64,000 nucleotides of DNA from an archaeon. GTDB lineage: Archaea > Nanobdellota > Nanobdellia > Woesearchaeales > GW2011-AR9. The notes under the pieces are model-generated. The model saw only the letters and a program-made list of their open reading frames with translations, made no database searches and was not told the origin of the DNA. The position numbers and the translations under genes were made by a program. This document shows positions 19,501 through 27,242 of this stretch, in pieces; position 1 is the stretch's first letter, and each line of letters opens with the position of its first letter. The stretch is taken from positions 1-64,000 of the forward strand of contig JABHRS010000028.1 in the NCBI GenBank assembly GCA_018670085.1, given 5' to 3'.

Positions 19501-22500
19501 GTTTCATAAGTTGTGGAGTTAAATTGATGCTCAATACTACTATTGGTGATATTGTAATAAGTATAATTTAAGGTGGAATCTTGCACAGGAATATTCAAAG
19601 TGAAATTACTATTGTGATAAATGCTAGCAGTTGTTGGAGTGATAAACTGAACCACAGGATTCACATTATCTAAAAAGAAAGACAGATTCACTGATTGAGT
19701 ATTCGAGAGAGAATCGTTTGCATACACAACCAGAGTTACATCCCACTCAATGTCTTCAAGGTGAGTTGTATTCCAAATGTCATCCCAAGAACCAGTTTCA
19801 TTTAGTGTAGAATTAAATAATTGTTGAGATAAATTGCTAGAGTTCAACATATAATACCAAGCACTGTCAATAGAGGTTAAATCCTCAGTCACCTCAGTAC
19901 TAACATAAGTTAAGTACCCAACAGATTGATTTATTTGAGGAGAGGAAATCACAATCGTTGGTGCATTTTGATCAACAGTAATATTTCTACCAGCACTAGA
20001 ATTAGAATTTCCAGCAGTATCAGTACACTCGATATACCAAGCATGAGTTCGGTTCGCAAGATTAGATGCGCTCAAATTTGTAAGCGAGCCAGAGAAGACA
20101 GTGGAGTTAGTATCAACAGTGATGTTTCCAACAGAAGCATCTTCATCCATATACAAAATACAGCTTGCATCAAGATCATCAATTATAGAAAAGGAAAAAT
20201 TGTGATCACTTAAACTACTATTAAAACCAGGAACTGGACCAAGGATATTTAACGCAGGTCCAGAAGTGTCGATCACAACAGTTCTGCTTTCAGTTGAATT
20301 ACTATTACCAAGAGTGTCATTTGCAGTTACGTTGAAAGTGTAAGTACCCTCTGGCAAATTAGTGTAACTGACGTTTAGCTGAGTAGTTGAACTACTACTA
20401 TTTGAACTAACAAGACCAGTTGAGTTATACAAATTGATTGTGATTGTTTCTAAATGAGTATCACTTGCATCAACAACAATATCAATGGAAGTTGAGGAAT
20501 AGTTGCCATTGTTTATAGTTGAAGAATCATAATCAACTGATGGACTCAAGGTATCAATTGAAAACTCGATGCTGGATTCTGCAACATTGTCTGAACTATC
20601 ATTAGCCCAAATAGAGATGTTGTGATCACCTTCACTCCAAGTCACACTGGTGATATTCGCACAGTTTGAAAGAGTAGTGTTTAGTAGCATGGAATCGTTA
20701 CTGTACCAACAAGTTGCTAAACTACTATCACTAACAGTATAATTAACATTGATTGCAGAATTAGTACTGTTGGTACTGTTTGTTGGATTTTCAATTGTGA
20801 TGGTTGGTGCAGTAAGGTCAATTGTGAAAGTTATATCACTATTGTTTTCATTCCCAGCAGAATCATTAGTCCAAACTGTGATATTGTGTTCTCCTTCGGA
20901 CCAAGTTACGCTGGTGATGTTTGCGCAGGACCCGAGAGTTGTGTTTTGTAGCATTGAGTCGTTACTATACCAACAAGATGCTAGCAGTTGCTCATCGCTT
21001 GCAAAATAACTTAGATCAAGACCAGAATCAGATGTGTTAGTGTTATTAGTTGGACTCAAGATAGTAATTGAAGGATTCTGACTATCAATTCTAAAAGTTA
21101 GATCACTACTGTTCTCATTTCCAGTACTATCATTTACCCAAATTGAGATGTTGTGCTCGCCTTCGGACCAAGTCACACTGGTGATGTTAGCGCAATTTGA
21201 GAGAGTAGTATTGATGAGCATAGAATCATTACTGTACCAACATGACGCAAGATTGGCGTCACTAACAGTGTAGCTCACATGAGTTGTACTATTGGAAGTA
21301 TTAGTGGAATTTATTGGACTGTTAATTGTGATACTTGGATTAATGGAATCAACTGTGAAAGTCAAAGTAGATTCATTTTGGTTGTTAGCACTGTCGTTTG
21401 CCCAAACAGTAACATTGTGCTCACCTTCACTCCAAGTGATGGTTGTGATGTTTGCACAGGATGCGAGAGTAGTGTTTGTTAGCATGGAATCGTTACTGTA
21501 CCAACAAGTAGCAAGGTTAAGATCGCTGATGGAGTGAGTTAAATCCAAAGCAGTATCAATTGAACGAGAGTTATTTGAAGGAGTTACAAAATCCACCAAA
21601 GGATTGATGGTGTCAATTGTGAAGTTTACAGAATCCTCGTCTTCATTGCCATCACTATCGTTTACCCAAATTGATACATTGTGCTGCCCTTCACTCCAAG
21701 TCACACTAGTGATATTTGCGCAACTTGCAAGAGTTATGTTAGTTTGCATACTATCGTTGCTGTACCAACATGAATCAAGGTCAGTGTCAGATGCAGTGAA
21801 ATTAATATTCAGGCTGACAAGATTTGAAAACAGATCAGTTGTAGGAGTTGAAATTGAGATAGTAGGAGGAGTTGACACAGCATAATCAACAATTGTCAAA
21901 TTGATATGAGTTGTTTCGTTATTAATGCTGTCATCAGCAGTCTTGTTCGCATACACAAAAAATTCATGAGTAGTATTAATGTCACCAGTTGCATTAACAG
22001 TCCAAGTAATTGTGGTTGAAGTACTATTATTCAGATTGATAGTAACTGGATTGGACCCATTAGTATAAAATGGAGTATCACCAACAACAGTTGAGATCAA
22101 ACCAGATTTACCAGACTCAGCAACAGTAATGTTGATGTCATCATTATCATCATAAGTACCAGAGTTACAAGTATTAGTTGGAGCACCAGACCATTTTTGA
22201 AGACACCTAAAAGAGTGATCTCCTTCTATATCATCAACCTCAACTGTCTTGGAAAAGTTTTCTAAATCAGTACAAGCTGAAACACCACTACCATCAGTAC
22301 AAGTCCCAGTAGATTGCATCTCCCAACTAGAACCATTATTATACGCAATTCCCCAACCAGTGGAACCACTATAACAACAGATTTCACAAGTTACAGTTAC
22401 AGTATCATCAATTGCAACTTCAGTTTTATCAACATAAATATTCTCCACCCACATGTACTCAGTAGAAGAGCCATCAGTACAAGAGTCACTAGTTGCATCA

Positions 22501-25500
22501 GTTGAATCTTCATTCTGACCTGAACAGGCAACTGCAGAACTGCTTGAAGAACCATCAACATTACAACTCAAATCAGAATAATCTATTGGATCTAAACTAA
22601 CATTGATCTCACCACAATCAGCGTTGTTACACCCAACATCAACTGAAAAAGTGAAAGTTTCATTCTGCGTTACATTAGTATCAGTTGTAGGAGTTATCAA
22701 ACTAAGACTGATTGTTGGGATATTTTTGGTAAATGTGACACTGTCTTGTGCTATATTGTTTGAACTATCATTACAATAAACAAACCAAGTATTCTCTCCC
22801 TCAGAACTGGAGACACTAGTAAAGTTATCCCCAGCTTCTACAGTAGAAGAGTTAGTCAATCCATTGTTGGTTGAGTACCAACAAGAACCAGCATTCAGAT
22901 CATCATGATTATAATTAATTTCATTTACATTCTCAGTGTAAACAATATTTGTTGGAGAAGCAATTGATACATATGGAGCAGTTGTATCAACCACAGTTAG
23001 ATTCCAATGACTGGACTCATTGGCAATATCTAAATCGGAAGTTAAATTGGCGTACACAAAAAATTCATGAACAGTGTCAATCTCAGCAGTTGCATTTACC
23101 CACCAAGTGAATGTTGAAGATTCTCCTTCGCTAAGAGAGAGGTTCTGTGGGTTACTAGTATTAGTGTAAAACGGAGTGTCACCAACAGTAGTTGAGATCA
23201 AACCAATTTTAGAGGTAGGAGTTAAAGAAATATTAAGACCATCATTCTCACCATAGTTGCTAACTTCACAATAATCACCATCGCCTTCAGTATAACCATT
23301 TCCAATTCCAGCTGAGGCACAATCAATATTATAAGAATAAGTTACCCTAAAATGATATTCACTATCAACAGAAGCAGAGACGTTAATTGTACTGTCGGCT
23401 GCAAAGGTTGCAGTCTCGCTACCGTTATACGCTGAACCAAAAGTAACGTTACATCTGTTATTAGCAAAATCAAGTGAAGAATAAGTTCCAGAATTACAAT
23501 CAGTATAACTGTCAGTACCATCATAACAACCAAACTCATTAACTTTCACATCGTCTTGCCAACCAGTTACAAAATATGCACCACCATAATCACTATCTAA
23601 CTCGCCGATGATAGATACTTTTCCACCAGGAGAAAAACTACCATTAACAGTGATGTCGTTGGTGAAAAAATAACCATCAGTATTATCACTACCACAGTTT
23701 GCAACTGAAGAAACATCACAACTATCAGTTACAGTTGATCCTGGTTTGTTACACAAATTACAATCAGCACCACAAACAGCAGAACTTTCTGATTGAGGAT
23801 CTAAACTAACATTAACTTCACCACAGTTCTCATTAAGACAAGTTACATTAACTGACACATTAAAATATTCATGTTGACTAGCATTTACATCAGCAGTTGG
23901 ATAAATTAAAGAGATAGCAAGACTGCTAGCTGGAGTCACATTCACCAAAAATAGTTCTGAATTATTATTACCAAATGTATCATTCACTGTGATGTTTAGT
24001 TGGTATTCTCCCACTGCAAGTGCAGTAATGTTCTCAATAAATCCTGAACAATTTATTTGAAAATTAGAGGAATCATTCACATCAAAACATGAAATACCTG
24101 AACTATCATTGGTTGTGAAAGTGTAATTAAAGTCACTACCAAAAGTTAAAGATTGATTTGTGAGATTTGAAAAAGTTGGAACTATGGAATCCAAAGTGAA
24201 GGTAATATCACCGTTGTTTTCATTGCCAGCAGTATCGTTAGTCCAAATAGTGATGTTATGTTCTCCTTGGGCCCAAGTCACATCAGTAATATTTGCACAG
24301 TTTGTGAGAGTGAGGTTATTTTGCATGGAATCGTTACTGTACCAACAACTTGAAAGATCAGCATCGCTGGCACTGTAATTGATGTTAAGGTTAAGGTTAG
24401 TTGTGTTTGTAGTATTTACTGGACTAGAAATACTAATTGTTGGAGCAATAGTATCAATTGTAAAAGTTACATCACTACTGTTTTGGTTCCCAGTAGTATC
24501 ATTTGTCCAAATTGAGACGTTATGTTCTCCTTCACCCCAGGTTACGCCAGTGATGTTTGCGCAACTTGCAAGAGTAGTGTTTAAGAGCATCGAATCGTTG
24601 CTGTACCAACAGCTGTCAAGCAGAGAATCTGAAACATCAAAAGTGATATTCAAAGAAGTATTTGCGCTGCTAGAATTGTTAACAGGACTGACAATACTAA
24701 TGGAAGGTGCAGTAGTATCAACTGTGAAAGTAACATCGCTGCTATTTTCATTTCCTGCAGTATCATTAACCCAGATAGTGATATTATGCTCTCCTTCTGA
24801 CCAAGTTACACCTGTGATATTTGCACATCCGGCGAGAGAGGTGTTTGTTAGCATGGAATCATTACTATACCAACAACTTTCTGGTGTATTTTCATCGCTG
24901 GAACTGAAGTTAATATTTAGATTAGGATTTGTAGTGTAAGTAGTATTCATTGGGTTAGAGATAATAACTGATGGAGCAATAGTATCAACAGTGAATGTTA
25001 CATCACTGTTATTTTCATTTCCAGAAGTATCATTAACCCAGATAGTAACGTTATGTTCTCCTTCACTCCAGGTTACGCCAGTGATGTTTGCGCAACTTGC
25101 AAGAGTAGTGTTTAAGAGCATCGAATCGTTGCTGTAAAAACAAGAGCCTATGTTTGTATCTTCTGCTAAATAAGTTAAGTTCAATCCAGGATCATTGCTG
25201 AAAGTATTATTGGTTGGAGCAATAATTGAGATTATAGGATTAGTTGAATCTGGCGTAGAGATAATAATTGTCCTCTGAGAAGTAATATTCTCATAACCAT
25301 TGCTGTCTTTTGCTGAAAGATAGTAAGTATAATTTCCCGGGTCCAGCCCAGTAGAAGCATCCTTACTTTGATTAATATATAAACTCCACCCATCAACGTC
25401 ACGTTGTCTCAAATTTGAAACATATTGTTGATAAATTTCTTCTGCTGAAAGAGATCTGTTCCAAACAATTAATTCATCTATACTTCCATTAAAATCAACT

Positions 25501-27242
25501 TGGTTCTCCAAAGAAGAGTTTAATGATTTTCCAAGTACAAAACCTTGATCAAAAGGACCAGGAGCATTTGGACAACTAGTGGAATTTTCATAAGACCCAT
25601 CAACATACACTAAACAATCAGTCCCATTCCATTGAGCAACAATATGGTGCCAGTTGCCGTCAGTAATATCAGTGGTTCCAATAGCATAATCACTGTTCGC
25701 ACCAGACCCATACTCGTAACCAAACACTGCAGTATCACCTGTTGCCCTTACCCTTAAATCCATAGTGTTCCTAGGATCACCATAAAAACCCCTACCAAAA
25801 ATACTCATACCCCAAGTTGCAGTTACATCAATATCTGCAGTTCTCTCCCATAAAGAGATAGTGATTGCCCCAGTTATATTTAATGAACTTGTATGACTTA
25901 AATTCATATAATCATCTTCCCCATCTAACTGAAGACCAGACCCATACTTTCCAGAAATATTGTATCCAGCATTACCTAAAAGATCACCATGATTATTATA
26001 CTGAGATAAATCAGTTGAAGTTGAATCATTATCACCAATTGATGAAATGTTATCAAAGTTCATCATTAAAACAATAGAATTGTCATAAACAGAATAATTA
26101 GTCCCATTCCAATTGAATTTGATTTCATCAAGGTCATCTTCAATTATAGAAAAATTAAGCTCAACAGAAGTGTTTGTAGTTGAGGACCCATTGATTGGAG
26201 TTATACTACCATAATCAACTTTAGGGTAAATTGAATTAATTGTAAACGTGAGACTAGTACTGTTTTCATTCCCACTAGTGTCATTAACCCAGATAGAAAC
26301 ATTATGCTGACCAACACTCCAAGTAACGCCAGTGATATTTGCACAGTTTGAGAGAGTGGTGTTTTGCAGCATTGAATCATTACTATACCAACAAGAGTCT
26401 AACCCAATATCATCAACTGCAGAATAAGTTACATGCAGTGTATTATTTATGGAAGTAGAGTTATTAGTTGGTGAGATAATATTCAGAGTTGGATTAATAT
26501 CATCAACAACAGAAACTATAATGCTTCTTAATTCAGTGATATTTTCGTTAGTAGCATCATTTTTTGCTGAAAGAAAATAAGTATAAGTACCACTGACTAA
26601 ACCAGCAGAAGCATTTTTACTTTGATTAATATATAACTCCCATGAATCTGAATCAAGTTTGTTTAAGTTAGAAGCATATTGGAAATAGATTTCATTTTCT
26701 AAGAAGCTTTTGTTCCAGATCCTAACTTCATCAATTAAACCAACAAATTCATAACCAGTAGAGTTTCTTCTTCCAATAACAACATTTGTACTAACTGTTT
26801 GTGGTGTTTTAACACTAGAGAAAGTTTTATTTCTAATCCCATCAATGTAAATATCAACAGTATCATCAATATTTCTAACTCCAACAATATGGTGCCATTC
26901 ATTTGTTGTTACTGTTTCGTCAACTACATACTCTGCCCAAGAACCATCATTAATTGCAAGATATGGTTTTCCTTCCTTGAAACCCAGATCATAACTTGGA
27001 CCAGAGGAACCATCTTTAGTGATTAAAAATTCATAATTTACATCATGAGAATAAACATAAGCCCACGCAGAAAGAGTGAAAGTAGATCCTAAATTCAAAC
27101 TTGAATCCGCCCCAGCATCAATGTAATCCCCTGAATCAAATTGTGCTGCACTACCATCTCCCCGAAGAATTATATACCACACCAGAAAAAGACCCATTAT
27201 TCCCTCTAGATGAAACATCAACAACAACACCACTGTTATCAC
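13527..27242 (-). CDS. Giant Ig-repeat surface protein, C-terminal part (out of frame with 27151-31617)
   Basis: 4571 residues as an open frame. The nominal GTG start at 27242 is probably not used: real homology begins near 27160, where this frame continues a LamG-like domain begun in the gene at 27151-31617. Content in order: end of that LamG-like domain, an Ig-like repeat, a complete LamG-like domain (about 400-620), then some 19 Ig-like repeats of about 90 residues with the signature CWYSNDSM...CANIT..TWSEGEHN, each with two Cys for a disulfide and several N-x-S/T sequons. Two Cys-rich modules (GADCNLC type and CSGQNEDS type) are interspersed. Near the C-terminus come a poly-Gly run, a small Cys-rich module, one transmembrane helix (encoded near 14680-14735) and a Lys/Arg-rich tail of about 380 residues predicted to be cytoplasmic. 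Likely a cell-surface adhesin or cell-contact protein. Confidence 0.8.
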   Translation of the reverse strand: MITVVLLLMFHLEGIMGLFLVWYIILRGDGSAAQFDSGDYIDAGADSSLNLGSTFTLSAWAYVYSHDVNYEFLITKDGSSGPSYDLGFKEGKPYLAINDGSWAEYVVDETVTTNEWHHIVGVRNIDDTVDIYIDGIRNKTFSSVKTPQTVSTNVVIGRRNSTGYEFVGLIDEVRIWNKSFLENEIYFQYASNLNKLDSDSWELYINQSKNASAGLVSGTYTYFLSAKNDATNENITELRSIIVSVVDDINPTLNIISPTNNSTSINNTLHVTYSAVDDIGLDSCWYSNDSMLQNTTLSNCANITGVTWSVGQHNVSIWVNDTSGNENSTSLTFTINSIYPKVDYGSITPINGSSTTNTSVELNFSIIEDDLDEIKFNWNGTNYSVYDNSIVLMMNFDNISSIGDNDSTSTDLSQYNNHGDLLGNAGYNISGKYGSGLQLDGEDDYMNLSHTSSLNITGAITISLWERTADIDVTATWGMSIFGRGFYGDPRNTMDLRVRATGDTAVFGYEYGSGANSDYAIGTTDITDGNWHHIVAQWNGTDCLVYVDGSYENSTSCPNAPGPFDQGFVLGKSLNSSLENQVDFNGSIDELIVWNRSLSAEEIYQQYVSNLRQRDVDGWSLYINQSKDASTGLDPGNYTYYLSAKDSNGYENITSQRTIIISTPDSTNPIISIIAPTNNTFSNDPGLNLTYLAEDTNIGSCFYSNDSMLLNTTLASCANITGVTWSEGEHNVTIWVNDTSGNENNSDVTFTVDTIAPSVIISNPMNTTYTTNPNLNINFSSSDENTPESCWYSNDSMLTNTSLAGCANITGVTWSEGEHNITIWVNDTAGNENSSDVTFTVDTTAPSISIVSPVNNSSSANTSLNITFDVSDSLLDSCWYSNDSMLLNTTLASCANITGVTWGEGEHNVSIWTNDTTGNQNSSDVTFTIDTIAPTISISSPVNTTNTTNLNLNINYSASDADLSSCWYSNDSMQNNLTLTNCANITDVTWAQGEHNITIWTNDTAGNENNGDITFTLDSIVPTFSNLTNQSLTFGSDFNYTFTTNDSSGISCFDVNDSSNFQINCSGFIENITALAVGEYQLNITVNDTFGNNNSELFLVNVTPASSLAISLIYPTADVNASQHEYFNVSVNVTCLNENCGEVNVSLDPQSESSAVCGADCNLCNKPGSTVTDSCDVSSVANCGSDNTDGYFFTNDITVNGSFSPGGKVSIIGELDSDYGGAYFVTGWQDDVKVNEFGCYDGTDSYTDCNSGTYSSLDFANNRCNVTFGSAYNGSETATFAADSTINVSASVDSEYHFRVTYSYNIDCASAGIGNGYTEGDGDYCEVSNYGENDGLNISLTPTSKIGLISTTVGDTPFYTNTSNPQNLSLSEGESSTFTWWVNATAEIDTVHEFFVYANLTSDLDIANESSHWNLTVVDTTAPYVSIASPTNIVYTENVNEINYNHDDLNAGSCWYSTNNGLTNSSTVEAGDNFTSVSSSEGENTWFVYCNDSSNNIAQDSVTFTKNIPTISLSLITPTTDTNVTQNETFTFSVDVGCNNADCGEINVSLDPIDYSDLSCNVDGSSSSSAVACSGQNEDSTDATSDSCTDGSSTEYMWVENIYVDKTEVAIDDTVTVTCEICCYSGSTGWGIAYNNGSSWEMQSTGTCTDGSGVSACTDLENFSKTVEVDDIEGDHSFRCLQKWSGAPTNTCNSGTYDDNDDINITVAESGKSGLISTVVGDTPFYTNGSNPVTINLNNSTSTTITWTVNATGDINTTHEFFVYANKTADDSINNETTHINLTIVDYAVSTPPTISISTPTTDLFSNLVSLNINFTASDTDLDSCWYSNDSMQTNITLASCANITSVTWSEGQHNVSIWVNDSDGNEDEDSVNFTIDTINPLVDFVTPSNNSRSIDTALDLTHSISDLNLATCWYSNDSMLTNTTLASCANITTITWSEGEHNVTVWANDSANNQNESTLTFTVDSINPSITINSPINSTNTSNSTTHVSYTVSDANLASCWYSNDSMLINTTLSNCANITSVTWSEGEHNISIWVNDSTGNENSSDLTFRIDSQNPSITILSPTNNTNTSDSGLDLSYFASDEQLLASCWYSNDSMLQNTTLGSCANITSVTWSEGEHNITVWTNDSAGNENNSDITFTIDLTAPTITIENPTNSTNSTNSAINVNYTVSDSSLATCWYSNDSMLLNTTLSNCANITSVTWSEGDHNISIWANDSSDNVAESSIEFSIDTLSPSVDYDSSTINNGNYSSTSIDIVVDASDTHLETITINLYNSTGLVSSNSSSSTTQLNVSYTNLPEGTYTFNVTANDTLGNSNSTESRTVVIDTSGPALNILGPVPGFNSSLSDHNFSFSIIDDLDASCILYMDEDASVGNITVDTNSTVFSGSLTNLSASNLANRTHAWYIECTDTAGNSNSSAGRNITVDQNAPTIVISSPQINQSVGYLTYVSTEVTEDLTSIDSAWYYMLNSSNLSQQLFNSTLNETGSWDDIWNTTHLEDIEWDVTLVVYANDSLSNTQSVNLSFFLDNVNPVVQFITPTTASIYHNSNFTLNIPVQDSTLNYTYYNITNSSIEHQFNSTTYETSVSIHTWGDVVNVSGLADGTYTITAYGEDEAANSRTVNTTFIIDATAPVVSLTDPTQNEQFSNSTVLFNWTASDNIATEMLCDLLIDSTVIKEDVLCQSDESCSSTINNFVSATYTWNVSCSDNATNVGSAAQDFIIDLVLPAISFESPTLDSGNYSSDSIVINVSITDDNSNTTIIELFDVAGSLINSSTNSSSPVFVNFTNLPDGTYFFNATTNDTIGNTNSTRTRIIEIDSSNPTISINAPSNHLNSTNNSVHINYTVSDVHLTSCWYSNDSMLTNTTLQNCANITTLIWSEGEHNLTIWANDTNGNENSSSLNFRIDTSEPTLTVLDPSNNSISLDSSLNVTFTASDPNLDSCWYSNDSMLQNTTLASCANITTVIWSEGEHNVSFWANDSVGNINTADVTFTIDLSAPSISIATPNNNSNHVNSSLSLTFDAADSNLESCWYSNDSMLTNTTLASCANITSVSWSEGQHNITIWANDTAGNINNSDITFNLDITTPTISFDSPENISFISNSTIHLNYTSFDTNIASCWYSNDSMLSNITLAGCSNITSVNWSEGVHNVRVWVNDTSGNENHDELTFTVDISGPIVSILSPSNTSSTTNVGLDITHSINDTNLASCWYSNDSMSVNTTLASCANITDVTWSNGEHNVTIWANDSAGNENNGDITFSIVVLDLTEPNLTLADPVNSTHTTVTGLNVTYNVADDYLDSCWYSNDSMLTNTTLGSCANITDITWSETEHNISIWANDTSGNLATVDVTFTIDTTAPTIAVEFPTNSSSSSNTELNVNYSAIDTNLASCWYNLDSQIVNTTLSGCSNITGVTWEEGQHNITFWVNDTAGNIAQTDLNFTIDLTNPSLTLDSPVNTTNTSNPSLNVNYTVSDNDLATCWYSNDSMSVNTTLGSCADITGVTWSEGEHNVTIWANDSVSNQNATSVTFTIDTKAPSWSNNGTNISVAVSSGETVVFNVTFNDSSTDSYIFSLYNGSVWHNYSAASFISGQEVSVTNSSIAIGIFNWTWYVNDSAGNTNQTDVWEINVTGTPDTTDPIISFIDPTTNSSNRSTNWVYLNVNASDTNLENITLYLFNSTGLQNSSSQNTNNPAFNFTNLLDGDYLINATANDTASNLASTDTRAITIDTRSPAINISSVVNSTNTTVISLDVNFDVSDIHLATCWYSNDSMLLNTTLSNCGNLSNLVWSLGQHNITVWANDSAGNLNSSSITFTRLIDVDEDGFEDVRDNLLHYEENVTTTGLTDLNITVGGNNSNGTFDGTQEFVFYDDSDIFMNFSHNFTQDVFDLSNITFIKTSTSLVVNLSGQLQDNKTLFVEDNSFITLCVKDAEVSSISEVSSGCDGDNETDFTSCIGNNTGVTSDGITCTDEGSRFKIDNLEYSAVKGTQAAAAEPSSPSASESSGGGGGGGGGAGAITGAGISDVLNISEIADDIANLFDSGCSSSDHCAADEVCYNSECVKVFDVKILEVESPIDGNELEFTYYMIGMADINDDVTINFYLRDDANEVISSGQDVIFLGSYEEKTESAKIFIPRDVLTGSYQFYVEVGYGAYSAESFRTVYIENDGVEITIDLLAENITFLLSHKYWVIAFLIMLLIILVTLRELFKAHTKIEHLEEYYEPSEYEFDLYDKHKVFLSRMKKSAKHAYHKNKHKRLFVFSLIALIFRICKRAFVNLFIEIKQGYSSLKKNYSIRQALFKRRAFIKKQNSIKRQVLVENNQPISRKSSQHDLPGPPLKKLSELVGLSKSKSQSVKSQSVKSQSVKSQAVRSQSVRSQPVRSEPQSSLSLRSQVKTQREKSPGFIKRMFKLSPSSSDPSNGYSTDSSKTTTRNKILSSLNPLSRGKVKLSSTIKRRFSRKKNPKTRRILKSDYKLIRRQLIDVAVDLKRLRSLTKRLEQEKYNGEKHILYVAKSLHRVYNSSIRIEQKLFLPKSKAVIVSKEEFSLPPRKPRTTKSKKAKSQKKAEPKKPQRKTSKKSLNRKKPKHK
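14146..14235 (-). repeat. Six 15-bp tandem repeats in the cytoplasmic tail of the giant protein
   Basis: Six consecutive 15-bp units of the form GACTTTACTGATTGT (plus strand) encode, on the minus strand, repeated pentapeptides SQSVK/SQSVR/SQAVR/SQPVR. The last three full units are identical, suggesting recent slippage. The array is in frame, so copy number changes would alter tail length without breaking the gene. Confidence 0.85.
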
